Shown: positions 1 through 5,954, numbered from the stretch's first letter. The stretch: DNA of 6,019 bases from JACCWM01 sp040393065 (GCA_040393065.1 JBEBUW010000172.1:1-6019); one strand, 5' to 3'. Notes: a model not told the origin generated them from the sequence alone. Numbers and translations: made by a program.

Positions 1-229
1 ACTTGCTATATTTGTTATCGGAAGATCGGGGCGTTTTGTTGCCTGTTATTTTTAAGATAATGCAAAGTTGTGGCGAAGAATGAGCTCGAATCCATCGACA
101 GCGACGAGATAGAGCCACGTGAAGGCGAACGCAAGTGCGTAGCGCATCGGCCCGCATGGTGGTATAGACGGCGGGACTTCAAGCCCTTCGCGCCGTTTCG
201 ATGACCATTTGCCAGAGTAGGATATCCGT
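1..229 (+). other. Upstream leader region of the desaturase gene
   Basis: No gene is supported here. One frame is open from the window edge to a TGA at 81-83 and could be the tail of an upstream gene, but 26 codons are too few to judge. A weak extended -10-like element, TGGTATAGA, lies at 160-168 without a convincing -35. A GATAAT hexamer at 56-61 also lacks a correctly spaced -35. Just downstream, ACGGCG (168-173) can pair with CGCCGT (191-196), with GG/CC pairing inside, giving a possible hairpin in the 5' leader. It has no T-tract, so it is not an obvious terminator. Promoter calls here are inference from short motifs only. Confidence 0.35.
219..222 (+). promoter_or_regulatory. Ribosome binding site of the desaturase
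   Basis: AGGA lies 7 bases before the ATG at 230 and is the clearest Shine-Dalgarno match among the four genes. It supports 230 as the start. The other three genes lack an equally good site; two of them overlap the preceding stop codon. Confidence 0.7.
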
Positions 230-1492
230 ATGAGTACGCCCCCACCCCCGCCCTTTCGTTTTGACAACATTGATATGGATGCCTTCCGCAAGGATATTGA
301 GGCGCTTCGCGTTGAAATCGACGCTGCGCTAGGTCAGGAAGACATCGATCACTTAAAACGGATCGAGCTTGTGGGCAAAATCGCCACTGCGATAGGGCTG
401 GCCACCTGTTGGATGGCTCCCAATCCGGTGAGTGCGCTGGGCCTTGGGCTCGGGCGCTCCACGCGCTGGTTGATGATGCATCACATCGGCCACCGCGGTT
501 ACGACAAAGTTCCTGGCATTCCGGCCAAATACACGAGCAAGGTTTTTGCGCGTGGCGCGCGGCGTTTTCTGGACTGGGCGGACTGGATGGTTCCCGAGGC
601 CTGGATTTACGAACACAACGTGCTTCACCACTCGTATACCGGCGAGGAGGAAGATCCGGATTTGTTGGAACGGAATACGGAGACGCTGCAGAACTCGAAA
701 CTCCCCTACTCCCTGCGCTACGCAATCATGGGGCTACTCGCCATAAGCTGGCGCTCGACGTATTACGCGCCCAATACGATGCGGACCTGGCTGGACCGGC
801 CGAGCGAGCGCAAACGCCGTGCTCGTGAGCAAAATGTCGCGGTAGACGAAGCCGCGCTGAGCGACGAGCAACTCCAGGAAGAACTCTTCAAACGGTGTTA
901 TGCGCCCTACTTCGGATTAAATTTCATTGCGTTGCCGCTTGCGTATCTGCCGCTCGGTCCCTGGGCCTCGTTCAGTGCGCTGTGCAACTCTGTAATGGCC
1001 GAAGCGGTTACCAATCTTCACACGTTTTGTGTCGTCGGTCCCAATCACACCGGCGATGATATCTACCGTTTTGCAGATCGCCCGGCATCGCGTGGCGAGT
1101 TTTATGTGCGCCAGGTGATCGGTTCGGTGAACTTTAAGACGGGGACGGATTGGATCGACTTCTGGCATTTGTGGCTAAACTATCAGATCGAGCATCATAT
1201 CTGGCCGGATATTCCAATGCTCAAGTACCGTCAATTTCAGCCCCGGGTGAAAGAGCTCTGTGAAAAATACGAGATTCCGTATCTTCAGGAAGGCGTATTG
1301 CGCCGCGTGAAAAAGATGGCTGATGTGGCCGTTGGCAAAGCTTCTATGCTACGCATGCCAGCGGCCATAAATACCGAAAACAAAAAGGCTGCCGTGGCAT
1401 CCACAACCACTGCGAAACCCGGAAAAAAATCTACCTCTCAAGCCCGGCGAACCAGGCAGAGTTCGCCCCCAACCCCCGTCGCTGCAACATGA
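230..1492 (+). CDS. Membrane fatty-acid (acyl-lipid) desaturase
   Basis: Predicted di-iron, oxygen-dependent desaturase that puts a double bond into a membrane-bound acyl chain. All three histidine boxes are visible in the 420-residue product: HHIGH at 84-88 (HxxxH), HNVLHH at 129-134 (HxxxHH, followed by a DPD at 142-144) and QIEHH at 319-323 (QxxHH). The glutamine-type third box is typical of front-end and related acyl-lipid desaturases, but no cytochrome b5 domain is fused here, so an external electron donor is needed. Further histidines at 264 and 273 (NLHTF, PNHTGDD) may also be ligands. Hydrophobic stretches near 48-75, 165-175 and 229-268 fit an integral membrane protein. The start is supported by AGGA 7 bases upstream. 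The ends are odd: a run of five prolines after residue 3, and a Lys/Thr/Ala/Pro-rich tail from about 380. Substrate and double-bond position cannot be read from sequence. The stop overlaps the start of the HlyIII-family gene. Confidence 0.95.
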   Translation: MSTPPPPPFRFDNIDMDAFRKDIEALRVEIDAALGQEDIDHLKRIELVGKIATAIGLATCWMAPNPVSALGLGLGRSTRWLMMHHIGHRGYDKVPGIPAKYTSKVFARGARRFLDWADWMVPEAWIYEHNVLHHSYTGEEEDPDLLERNTETLQNSKLPYSLRYAIMGLLAISWRSTYYAPNTMRTWLDRPSERKRRAREQNVAVDEAALSDEQLQEELFKRCYAPYFGLNFIALPLAYLPLGPWASFSALCNSVMAEAVTNLHTFCVVGPNHTGDDIYRFADRPASRGEFYVRQVIGSVNFKTGTDWIDFWHLWLNYQIEHHIWPDIPMLKYRQFQPRVKELCEKYEIPYLQEGVLRRVKKMADVAVGKASMLRMPAAINTENKKAAVASTTTAKPGKKSTSQARRTRQSSPPTPVAAT

Positions 1493-2181
1493 GCAAACCT
1501 CCTGTCGGAAGTTCTCCCGAAGAATCCCCCGAAACCCGCCCTGCCCTGCGTGTCAAACCGCGCTTTCGCGGTTCCTCACACTACGCCGGATTTTTCGCGG
1601 CCCTGGGAGCCGGCGCGGTACTTGTCGCGGCCGCTCGTGACACGCACTCCATGCTGGCCGCGCTCATCTATACACTGAGTCTTGCGAATTTGTTGGGCAC
1701 AAGCGCGTTTTACCATCGCCCGACCTGGTCACCGGAAAGACGCGCGCTGATCCGCAAATTCGATCATATTGCGATCTATGTATTGATCGCCGGCACGATC
1801 ACGCCGATCTGTATGCTGGCCGTCGATAAGCCACTTTCCACGACATTGTTATGGATCATCTGGATTGTGGGCGTGCTGGGCGGCGTGATCAAAGAATTTC
1901 TCTGGCCGAAAGCGCCAAAACTCGTCACAGCGATTTTGTTCATCGCCTTTGGTTGGGTTGGCGCGATTGCGATTCCAAGTTTGTATCGCCTGAATGGCAT
2001 TTTACCTGTGATTCTCGTTGCGCTCGGCGGACTTGCCTACACGCTGGGTGCGATGGCGTATGCGTTTCGCCGCCCTGACCCGGCGCCAGAAACCTTTGGT
2101 TATCATGAGATTTTTCATATCTGCGTAATCATCGCCGGCATTTTGCACTTCATGGTGGTCGCCCAGCTTGTCCTTCCCTGA
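1489..2181 (+). CDS. HlyIII / PAQR family integral membrane protein
   Basis: A 230-residue, very hydrophobic protein of the hemolysin III (YqfA/PAQR) family, expected to have seven membrane helices in the inner membrane. The family metal-site signature is complete: SAFYH at 72-76 (SxxxH), FDH at 91-93 with the conserved aspartate at 92, and HEIFH at 206-210 (HxxxH). In the PAQR superfamily these residues bind zinc, and some eukaryotic members hydrolyse ceramide; the activity of bacterial members is poorly known, and the hemolysin name comes from the Bacillus cereus founder. The first 28 residues are polar and proline-rich, a little longer than usual. The ATG overlaps the desaturase stop as ATGA and has no visible Shine-Dalgarno, so translation is probably coupled to that gene. 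A role in membrane-lipid homeostasis with the desaturase is inferred from this context. Confidence 0.93.
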   Translation: MSKPPVGSSPEESPETRPALRVKPRFRGSSHYAGFFAALGAGAVLVAAARDTHSMLAALIYTLSLANLLGTSAFYHRPTWSPERRALIRKFDHIAIYVLIAGTITPICMLAVDKPLSTTLLWIIWIVGVLGGVIKEFLWPKAPKLVTAILFIAFGWVGAIAIPSLYRLNGILPVILVALGGLAYTLGAMAYAFRRPDPAPETFGYHEIFHICVIIAGILHFMVVAQLVLP

Positions 2182-2195
2182 CCGGCAATCGCCCT

Positions 2196-2204
2196 TGTTA
2201 TACT
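2196..2204 (+). promoter_or_regulatory. Candidate extended -10 promoter for the Clp-like gene and rsmG
   Basis: TGTTATACT is an extended -10 element: TG, one base, then TATACT at 2199-2204, which matches TATAAT at five of six positions. It lies in the short gap after the HlyIII-family stop (2181). No good -35 sits 17 bases upstream, as is common for extended -10 promoters. Transcription would start near 2211, giving a leader of about 60 bases. This suggests that the second gene pair can be transcribed independently of the first. Confidence 0.45.
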
Positions 2205-2214
2205 GATAGGCGCG

Positions 2215-2266
2215 CAACCAACAGGTTGTCAGGAAAATCGGGGAAGGCTACACTTCCCCTGCCTGT
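2215..2266 (+). promoter_or_regulatory. Two leader hairpins before the Clp-like gene, with an alternative pairing
   Basis: CAACC (2215-2219) pairs with GGTTG (2224-2228) around a 4-base loop. GGGGAAG (2240-2246) pairs perfectly with CTTCCCC (2253-2259) around GCTACA. An alternative pairing of ACAGG (2221-2225) with CCTGT (2262-2266) would enclose the second hairpin and exclude the first. No T-tract follows, so this is not an intrinsic terminator. The only strong Shine-Dalgarno-like stretch (GGGGAAGG, 2240-2247) is buried in the stem and too far from the ATG at 2270. The structure could affect translation, or the true start could lie at 2306. Regulatory function is inferred. Confidence 0.4.
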
Positions 2267-2269
2267 AAA

Positions 2270-4909
2270 ATGGCGTACCTCTTCTTATTTCGGGACGACG
2301 AAAACATGTCAATGGACGAAACCCTCGATTTAGCGCGCCAGATTTTCGATAAAATCGAAGAAGCCGAAGACGAAGATCGATACCGATATTATCGTGATCA
2401 GCTCTACGGCCTGGGGACCGCAATTGCCAGCGTACTTCGCGAAAACCTGACGCATCGGCATCATGCCCGACGGATGGCCGCGGCCACCAACCTGGGCCGT
2501 CTGGGTCAGCTCGACGCAGTTCCTGATCTGCTTTTGCTGACGAGCGATCCGATGGCCGGCGTGCGCGAAATGGCGATTTTTTCGCTCGGAATCCTGGGTG
2601 ATTTGAGTGCTGCCGACGCGATTCTATCCGCGATGCACGATTACGATTCCGATGTGCGCTACCGTGCACTCGTTGCGCTCAACGATCTGAAATATCCCAA
2701 AATCGAGGAAATCCTCATCCACAGCATGTCGGATGAATCATTCGGCGTGCGTGAACAGGCGCTTTCTCAGCTCCGTGTTATGGCCACCCCAAACGCAATC
2801 GCGGTCGTCCTCAAGGCCCTGCTGGAGCGCGAAGTCGAAATGCAACAAATGGCCGAGGAAATTCTCGACCGAATCGTGCCCAAAATGACGCGGGAAAAGT
2901 ACAAGGAACTCCGCGAGCAACTTACGCTGCGCGAACGTCGCCTGATTCTGAACTACCTAGAAGCCCGCAATCTCCAGGAAGTCTACGGCGCGCTCTGGAA
3001 ACAACTCAGCGTGACCAAACCTCCCGTCGTCTGGCCGCCCAGCCTTGATAAATACGGCCGCCTGCTCAACAAACCAGATGAGCGCAAGTTTCTCAATCAC
3101 GCCTATTTACGCGACGAAACAGTCAACCAGCTCGTCGAACACTTTCAGGACGCGCGCGCATCGCGCAGCATCCTTTTGACCGGTAAAGCCGGCGTTGGAA
3201 AAACCGCCATCATCCACGAGCTTGCCCACCGCCTGGCCGACCTGGGTGAAGGCGAAAACGCAAGCTGGCAGTTTCTCGAAACCAATACCAGCGAACTTAT
3301 CAGCGGAACACGCTACCTCGGCGACTGGGAAACCAAACTCAAAGAAATGGCCGAGGCGCTGCTCAAATTCAAAAACGTCGTCCTCTACATCACCAATCCC
3401 AACGACCTGCTCGGGGCCGGCGCCCACTCCAAAAGCGATGAAAACTTCGCCGATTTCTTCAAACCCTATTTGCAACGCGGCCAGATCCGCATCATCGCCG
3501 AATGCACCGAAGAAGATCTGAAAAAAGGCCTGGCCCGCGACCCGGGCTTTTTGCGGCTTTTCCGCCAGGTCAAAGTTCACGAACTCGACGACGCCGAAAC
3601 CCTGCGCGTGCTGGAACATCGCCTGACCGAATACGGCGCCCGACACGAGTGCACAGTCAACGCCCTGCCCGGCTGCCTGGAAAACGTAATCAGCTTTGCA
3701 CGCAGCTTTTTTACCCGCAGCGTCAGCCCCGGCCGTGCCTGTGACCTGCTCGATGCACTGATCGACTACGCGTCCCGTAACCTTGCTCCGGGAGCCGAAA
3801 ACGGCGATATCCTACTCAACGCCGATGATATCCCGGCCTGCCTCTCCGAAATCACCGGCATGAGCCTGGATCTACTCGACGACACCGTTCCGCTCGATCT
3901 GCAACAAACCCAGAACTGGTTTCTAGAACGACTGATCGACCAGAACACGGCTGTAGACACCATCGTTGACCGGCTGGCGCTCATCAAATCCGGCCTGGGC
4001 AATCCCGACAAACCACTCGGCGTCTTTTTTCTGGTTGGCCCAACCGGCGTTGGAAAAACCTACTTCTCCAAACTTGTCGCCGAACGCCTCTTTGGTACCG
4101 CCGACCGCATGCTCCGCTTCGATCTAAGCGAGTATCAGGGGCGCTTTGCCATCGAAAAACTCATTGGTTCCCCGCACGACAAAGACCGCGAAGGACTGCT
4201 CACCGAAGCCGTGCGCAACCAGCCGTTTTCCGTACTACTCTTCGATGAATTCGAAAAAGCCGATCCCGAAATCTTCAATCTATTCCTGCAAATCTTGGAC
4301 GAAGGCCGCCTGACCGACGCCCGCGGCGAAACCACCGATTTTCGCCAGACTCTGATCTTTCTCACCAGCAACCTGGGAGCCTCACGCACCAGTCTGGCTC
4401 CGGTCGGTTTCGGCCAGAACATCGCAGATACCAACACGCGCGTGCACCAGAAAATCCACCACAAGCTCGATGAATTCTTCGCACCCGAATTCCTCAACCG
4501 CCTCGATGACGTAATCGTTTTTGAACCGCTCACCGAAATGGCCATGGAACGTCTCGTTCGCATCGAGCTCAACAAAGCCTTCTTACGTCGTGGTTTTGTG
4601 CGCCAGAATCTTACCGTCGAAGTCGATCCATCCGCCCGTGCATGGCTTGCCGAACACGGCTTCAGCCCGCGATTCGGGGCACGTGAACTCAAACGTACCA
4701 TCGAAAAATCAGTTCTTACCCAGATCAGCCGCAAACTCATCGAAACCACCGGCCCCCACACCGGAAAAACGATCCGGCTTACCTGCGACAATAATCAACT
4801 CGTCGTCCACCTTCCCAAAGGCCCCGCCAGCGAGAAATCTGTTTCCAAAACTCCCAAGGCCGCCCCTCCCCGCGAGCGCCGCGCCCCAACCCGGCTTGAA
4901 CCCACATGA
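2270..4909 (+). CDS. HEAT-repeat protein fused to a two-module Clp-type AAA+ ATPase with divergent D1 Walker B and D2 pore loop
   Basis: An 879-residue Hsp100/Clp-family ATPase, probably a cytoplasmic unfoldase or remodeller. Residues about 65-190 form about four HEAT-like repeats with a 31-residue period (GVRE at 98, DVRY at 128, GVRE at 159), replacing the usual Clp N-domain. D1 (about 275-500) has Walker A GKAGVGKT (305-312), pore loop RYLG (348-351), and a Walker B in which the expected FIDE reads YITN (373-376). Of the ClpB-type double arginine finger only R429 is kept. No ClpB middle coiled coil is present. D2 (about 550-825) has Walker A GPTGVGKT (590-597), Walker B VLLFDE (655-660), sensor-1 N701, arginine finger R744 and sensor-2 GARELKR (803-809), but the GYVG pore loop is missing. 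VGF (712-714) matches the place of the ClpP-docking tripeptide. The tail from 850 is Lys/Pro/Arg-rich. Starts at 2306 or 2312 are possible; 2306 has a weak GGGA 10 bases upstream. The stop overlaps rsmG. The family is certain; the client and any partner protease are unknown. Confidence 0.93.
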   Translation: MAYLFLFRDDENMSMDETLDLARQIFDKIEEAEDEDRYRYYRDQLYGLGTAIASVLRENLTHRHHARRMAAATNLGRLGQLDAVPDLLLLTSDPMAGVREMAIFSLGILGDLSAADAILSAMHDYDSDVRYRALVALNDLKYPKIEEILIHSMSDESFGVREQALSQLRVMATPNAIAVVLKALLEREVEMQQMAEEILDRIVPKMTREKYKELREQLTLRERRLILNYLEARNLQEVYGALWKQLSVTKPPVVWPPSLDKYGRLLNKPDERKFLNHAYLRDETVNQLVEHFQDARASRSILLTGKAGVGKTAIIHELAHRLADLGEGENASWQFLETNTSELISGTRYLGDWETKLKEMAEALLKFKNVVLYITNPNDLLGAGAHSKSDENFADFFKPYLQRGQIRIIAECTEEDLKKGLARDPGFLRLFRQVKVHELDDAETLRVLEHRLTEYGARHECTVNALPGCLENVISFARSFFTRSVSPGRACDLLDALIDYASRNLAPGAENGDILLNADDIPACLSEITGMSLDLLDDTVPLDLQQTQNWFLERLIDQNTAVDTIVDRLALIKSGLGNPDKPLGVFFLVGPTGVGKTYFSKLVAERLFGTADRMLRFDLSEYQGRFAIEKLIGSPHDKDREGLLTEAVRNQPFSVLLFDEFEKADPEIFNLFLQILDEGRLTDARGETTDFRQTLIFLTSNLGASRTSLAPVGFGQNIADTNTRVHQKIHHKLDEFFAPEFLNRLDDVIVFEPLTEMAMERLVRIELNKAFLRRGFVRQNLTVEVDPSARAWLAEHGFSPRFGARELKRTIEKSVLTQISRKLIETTGPHTGKTIRLTCDNNQLVVHLPKGPASEKSVSKTPKAAPPRERRAPTRLEPT

Positions 4910-5544
4910 GTAACGCCATCGATACGATCGAGGCTTTCTGCCACACCCACAATCTCCCCTTCACCCCGCAAACCGCCTCTCGATTCACCACCTACCTCGA
5001 TATCTTGCAACGATTCAACGAAGGCTCCAACCTGATTGGACCGCTGAACGAAGCAGAGATCGTCGAAGAACTCCTGATCGATAGCCTGCGCGCCGCCGTC
5101 GTCACGCCCCCCTCCGGTCATATCATTGATGTCGGCACCGGTGCCGGTCTGCCCGGAATCCCACTGCGCATCGTCTTCGATTCCTGCCCGATTACCCTGG
5201 TCGAGCCACGCCGCAAACGGGCCACCTTCCTGAGAATCGCCGCCACCCGCCTCGGTCTAGATCACGTAACGATCGAAAACAAACGCATCGAAGAAATCGA
5301 TGCTGCCCGTTTCGATTACGTCATTTCCAAGGCGTTCCAACCTCCGTTGGACTGGATCGAAACCGCACATTCCCTCTGCAATCCCGGCGGTACCATTGTC
5401 TGTCTGACACGCCCCTACGAATTCGAAGCCCTGCAAGCACGCGCTGCCGAACTTGGCCTGACCCTCAGCGGTCAAACCGTCCATCAACCAACTCTGATGG
5501 AACCGCGAGCCGTTTATACCTTCACAAAACCTGAAGTTTCGTGA
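4906..5544 (+). CDS. rsmG: 16S rRNA (guanine-527 N7)-methyltransferase RsmG
   Basis: RsmG (GidB) transfers a methyl group from S-adenosylmethionine to N7 of G527 in the 530 loop of 16S rRNA, near the decoding site. Loss of the enzyme gives low-level streptomycin resistance in several bacteria. The 212-residue length is normal for the family. The SAM-binding signature IDVGTGAGLPGIPL is at 74-87, the acidic residue ending strand 2 is E100 in LVEPRRKRATFL, and the family's early motifs appear as FNEGSNLIGP (37-46) and LLIDSL (56-61). The later motif usually written VTSRA reads VISKA (139-143), a conservative variant. The start overlaps the Clp-like gene's stop (ATGA) with no clear Shine-Dalgarno, implying translational coupling. 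rsmG is often found near mnmG, parA and parB close to the replication origin; here its upstream neighbour is different. Confidence 0.97.
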   Translation: MSNAIDTIEAFCHTHNLPFTPQTASRFTTYLDILQRFNEGSNLIGPLNEAEIVEELLIDSLRAAVVTPPSGHIIDVGTGAGLPGIPLRIVFDSCPITLVEPRRKRATFLRIAATRLGLDHVTIENKRIEEIDAARFDYVISKAFQPPLDWIETAHSLCNPGGTIVCLTRPYEFEALQARAAELGLTLSGQTVHQPTLMEPRAVYTFTKPEVS

Positions 5545-5806
5545 ACTTTGGAAACGGGCATTGCATCTTTTGAACGCTTTTCCCAGGTCCAGCACCGCTA
5601 TTCTAATCCCGGCATGTATCCAGATTTCCACCCTTGAACGGCCGTGACCGTAGAGGGAATTTCTATTTTTCTGATCAGGCACAGCCAACGTCTCTGGACA
5701 TTGTTCGAGCCAGTTTTTGTTCGGTTTCGTGTACTCGGAGACAAGCAAGCTCACGCCTGGCTGACGCAGAAAGGCATGACCGACGCCCCCGCCGCCAATA
5801 TTACAG
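5545..5806. other. Non-coding spacer after rsmG
   Basis: No credible gene is seen. Small open frames exist (for example GTG 5644 to 5853), but they lack Shine-Dalgarno sites, have no recognisable motifs and run into the palindromic region. The spacer contains an 8-bp palindrome ACGGCCGT (5638-5645). It also holds AATTTCTATTTTTCTG (5658-5673), a near copy of the sequence at 5933-5950. A weak DnaA-box-like GTATCCAGA lies at 5616-5624. No terminator is visible directly after rsmG. Confidence 0.5.
5658..5673 (+). repeat. Outlying copy of the TTCTA(n)ATTTTC-type repeat
   Basis: AATTTCTATTTTTCTG matches 5933-5950 (AATTTCTATAATTTTCTG) except for two missing A residues. It lies about 275 bases upstream of that copy in the same orientation. 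The similarity is AT-rich and may be chance, but it extends the repeat family found at 5843-5950. Confidence 0.35.
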
Positions 5807-5820
5807 TTTCTTTAAAGAAA
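5807..5820. repeat. Perfect 14-bp palindrome
   Basis: TTTCTTTAAAGAAA reads the same on both strands. Its right half overlaps the start of the left arm of the next hairpin (5818-5829). It could be a symmetric protein-binding site or part of the larger fold. No protein can be assigned. Confidence 0.6.
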
Positions 5821-5889
5821 GTTCTGTCCCGGTCCAAATTCGTGGAAATGTAGAAAAATACAGGACCGGCCGGCCAGGACAGAACTTTT
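5818..5889. terminator. Large hairpin, possible bidirectional terminator or structured RNA element
   Basis: AAAGTTCTGTCC (5818-5829) pairs perfectly with GGACAGAACTTT (5877-5888). Inside it, CGGTCC (5830-5835) pairs with GGACCG (5863-5868), leaving GCCGGCCA (5869-5876) bulged on the right. A further three pairs are possible outside with T5889 bulged. The 27-base loop (5836-5862) contains TGTA and TACA, which can pair. The stem is flanked by AAAGAAA on the left and TTTTCTT on the right, so it could end transcription in either direction. The large loop and short T-tract are unusual for an intrinsic terminator. It is the first strong hairpin downstream of rsmG. Confidence 0.45.
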
Positions 5890-5898
5890 CTTGAAAAG
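5885..5898. repeat. Short inverted repeat between the two large hairpins
   Basis: CTTTTC (5885-5890) and GAAAAG (5893-5898) are perfect inverted arms around TT. The left arm overlaps the end of the 5818-5888 hairpin, so the two pairings compete in RNA. As DNA it is a compact dyad. Confidence 0.5.
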
Positions 5899-5902
5899 AC
5901 AT

Positions 5903-5948
5903 GAAAATTATAGAAACTTCTACATTTTCAGAAATTTCTATAATTTTC
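5903..5948. repeat. 14-bp perfect AT-rich inverted repeat with an 18-base loop
   Basis: GAAAATTATAGAAA (5903-5916) is the exact reverse complement of TTTCTATAATTTTC (5935-5948). Smaller dyads are nested in it: TAGAA-AC-TTCTA (5911-5922) and the perfect AGAAATTTCT (5930-5939). An alternative pairing of TGAAAAT (5902-5908) with ATTTTCA (5924-5930) is possible. The loop is complementary to the loop of the preceding hairpin. It could be an RNA hairpin, an operator or a pair of repeat units. Confidence 0.6.
5939..5944 (+). promoter_or_regulatory. Consensus -10 hexamer, mirrored on the other strand
   Basis: TATAAT at 5939-5944 is a perfect -10 hexamer in the right arm of the AT-rich inverted repeat. 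Symmetry places the same hexamer on the minus strand at 5912-5907. Neither has a good -35 at 16-18 bases, so both may simply reflect AT-richness. If the + copy is active, a transcript would start near 5951 and run out of the window. Confidence 0.22.
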
Positions 5949-5954
5949 TGCCAG

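Larger units (their letters stand above)
5807..5948. ncRNA. Candidate structured element with complementary hairpin loops
   Basis: The two large hairpins (5818-5888 and 5903-5948) have loops complementary over 13 bases: 5843-5855 with 5918-5930, twelve Watson-Crick pairs and one G-U. This would form a kissing-loop or pseudoknot fold. No known RNA family is recognised, and neither strand nor transcription is established. The same symmetry could instead reflect four copies of a protein-binding repeat, two in each orientation. Confidence 0.3.

Noticed and set aside
15..725. A 236-residue open frame on the minus strand over the start of the desaturase
   Set aside because: It lies antisense to a gene with all three histidine boxes, has a low-complexity Arg/Ser/Pro-rich translation and no family motif.
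2240..2259. The GGGGAAG/CTTCCCC hairpin as an intrinsic terminator of the first gene pair
   Set aside because: No T-tract follows the stem; TGCCTGTAAAATGG comes next, so a leader role is more likely.
2270..4909. Naming the ATPase clpA, clpB or clpC
   Set aside because: The HEAT N-terminus, absent middle coiled coil, dead D1 Walker B and altered D2 pore loop fit none of these, so no symbol is given.
5535..5546. AGTTTCGTGAAC, resembling a parS site near rsmG
   Set aside because: The parS palindrome TGTTTCACGTGAAACA needs two further central bases and a full right arm; this stretch lies at the end of the rsmG coding sequence and is probably coincidental.
5257..5754. A 165-residue open frame on the minus strand over the end of rsmG
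   Set aside because: Most of it is antisense to rsmG and no recognisable domain is seen.
5644..5853. A possible small gene after rsmG (GTG start, 69 residues)
   Set aside because: It has no Shine-Dalgarno, starts at a rare codon, shows no motif and ends inside the loop of the large hairpin.
5807..5948. A miniature transposable element
   Set aside because: The dyads do not form a single pair of terminal inverted repeats at the edges, and no flanking target-site duplication was seen.
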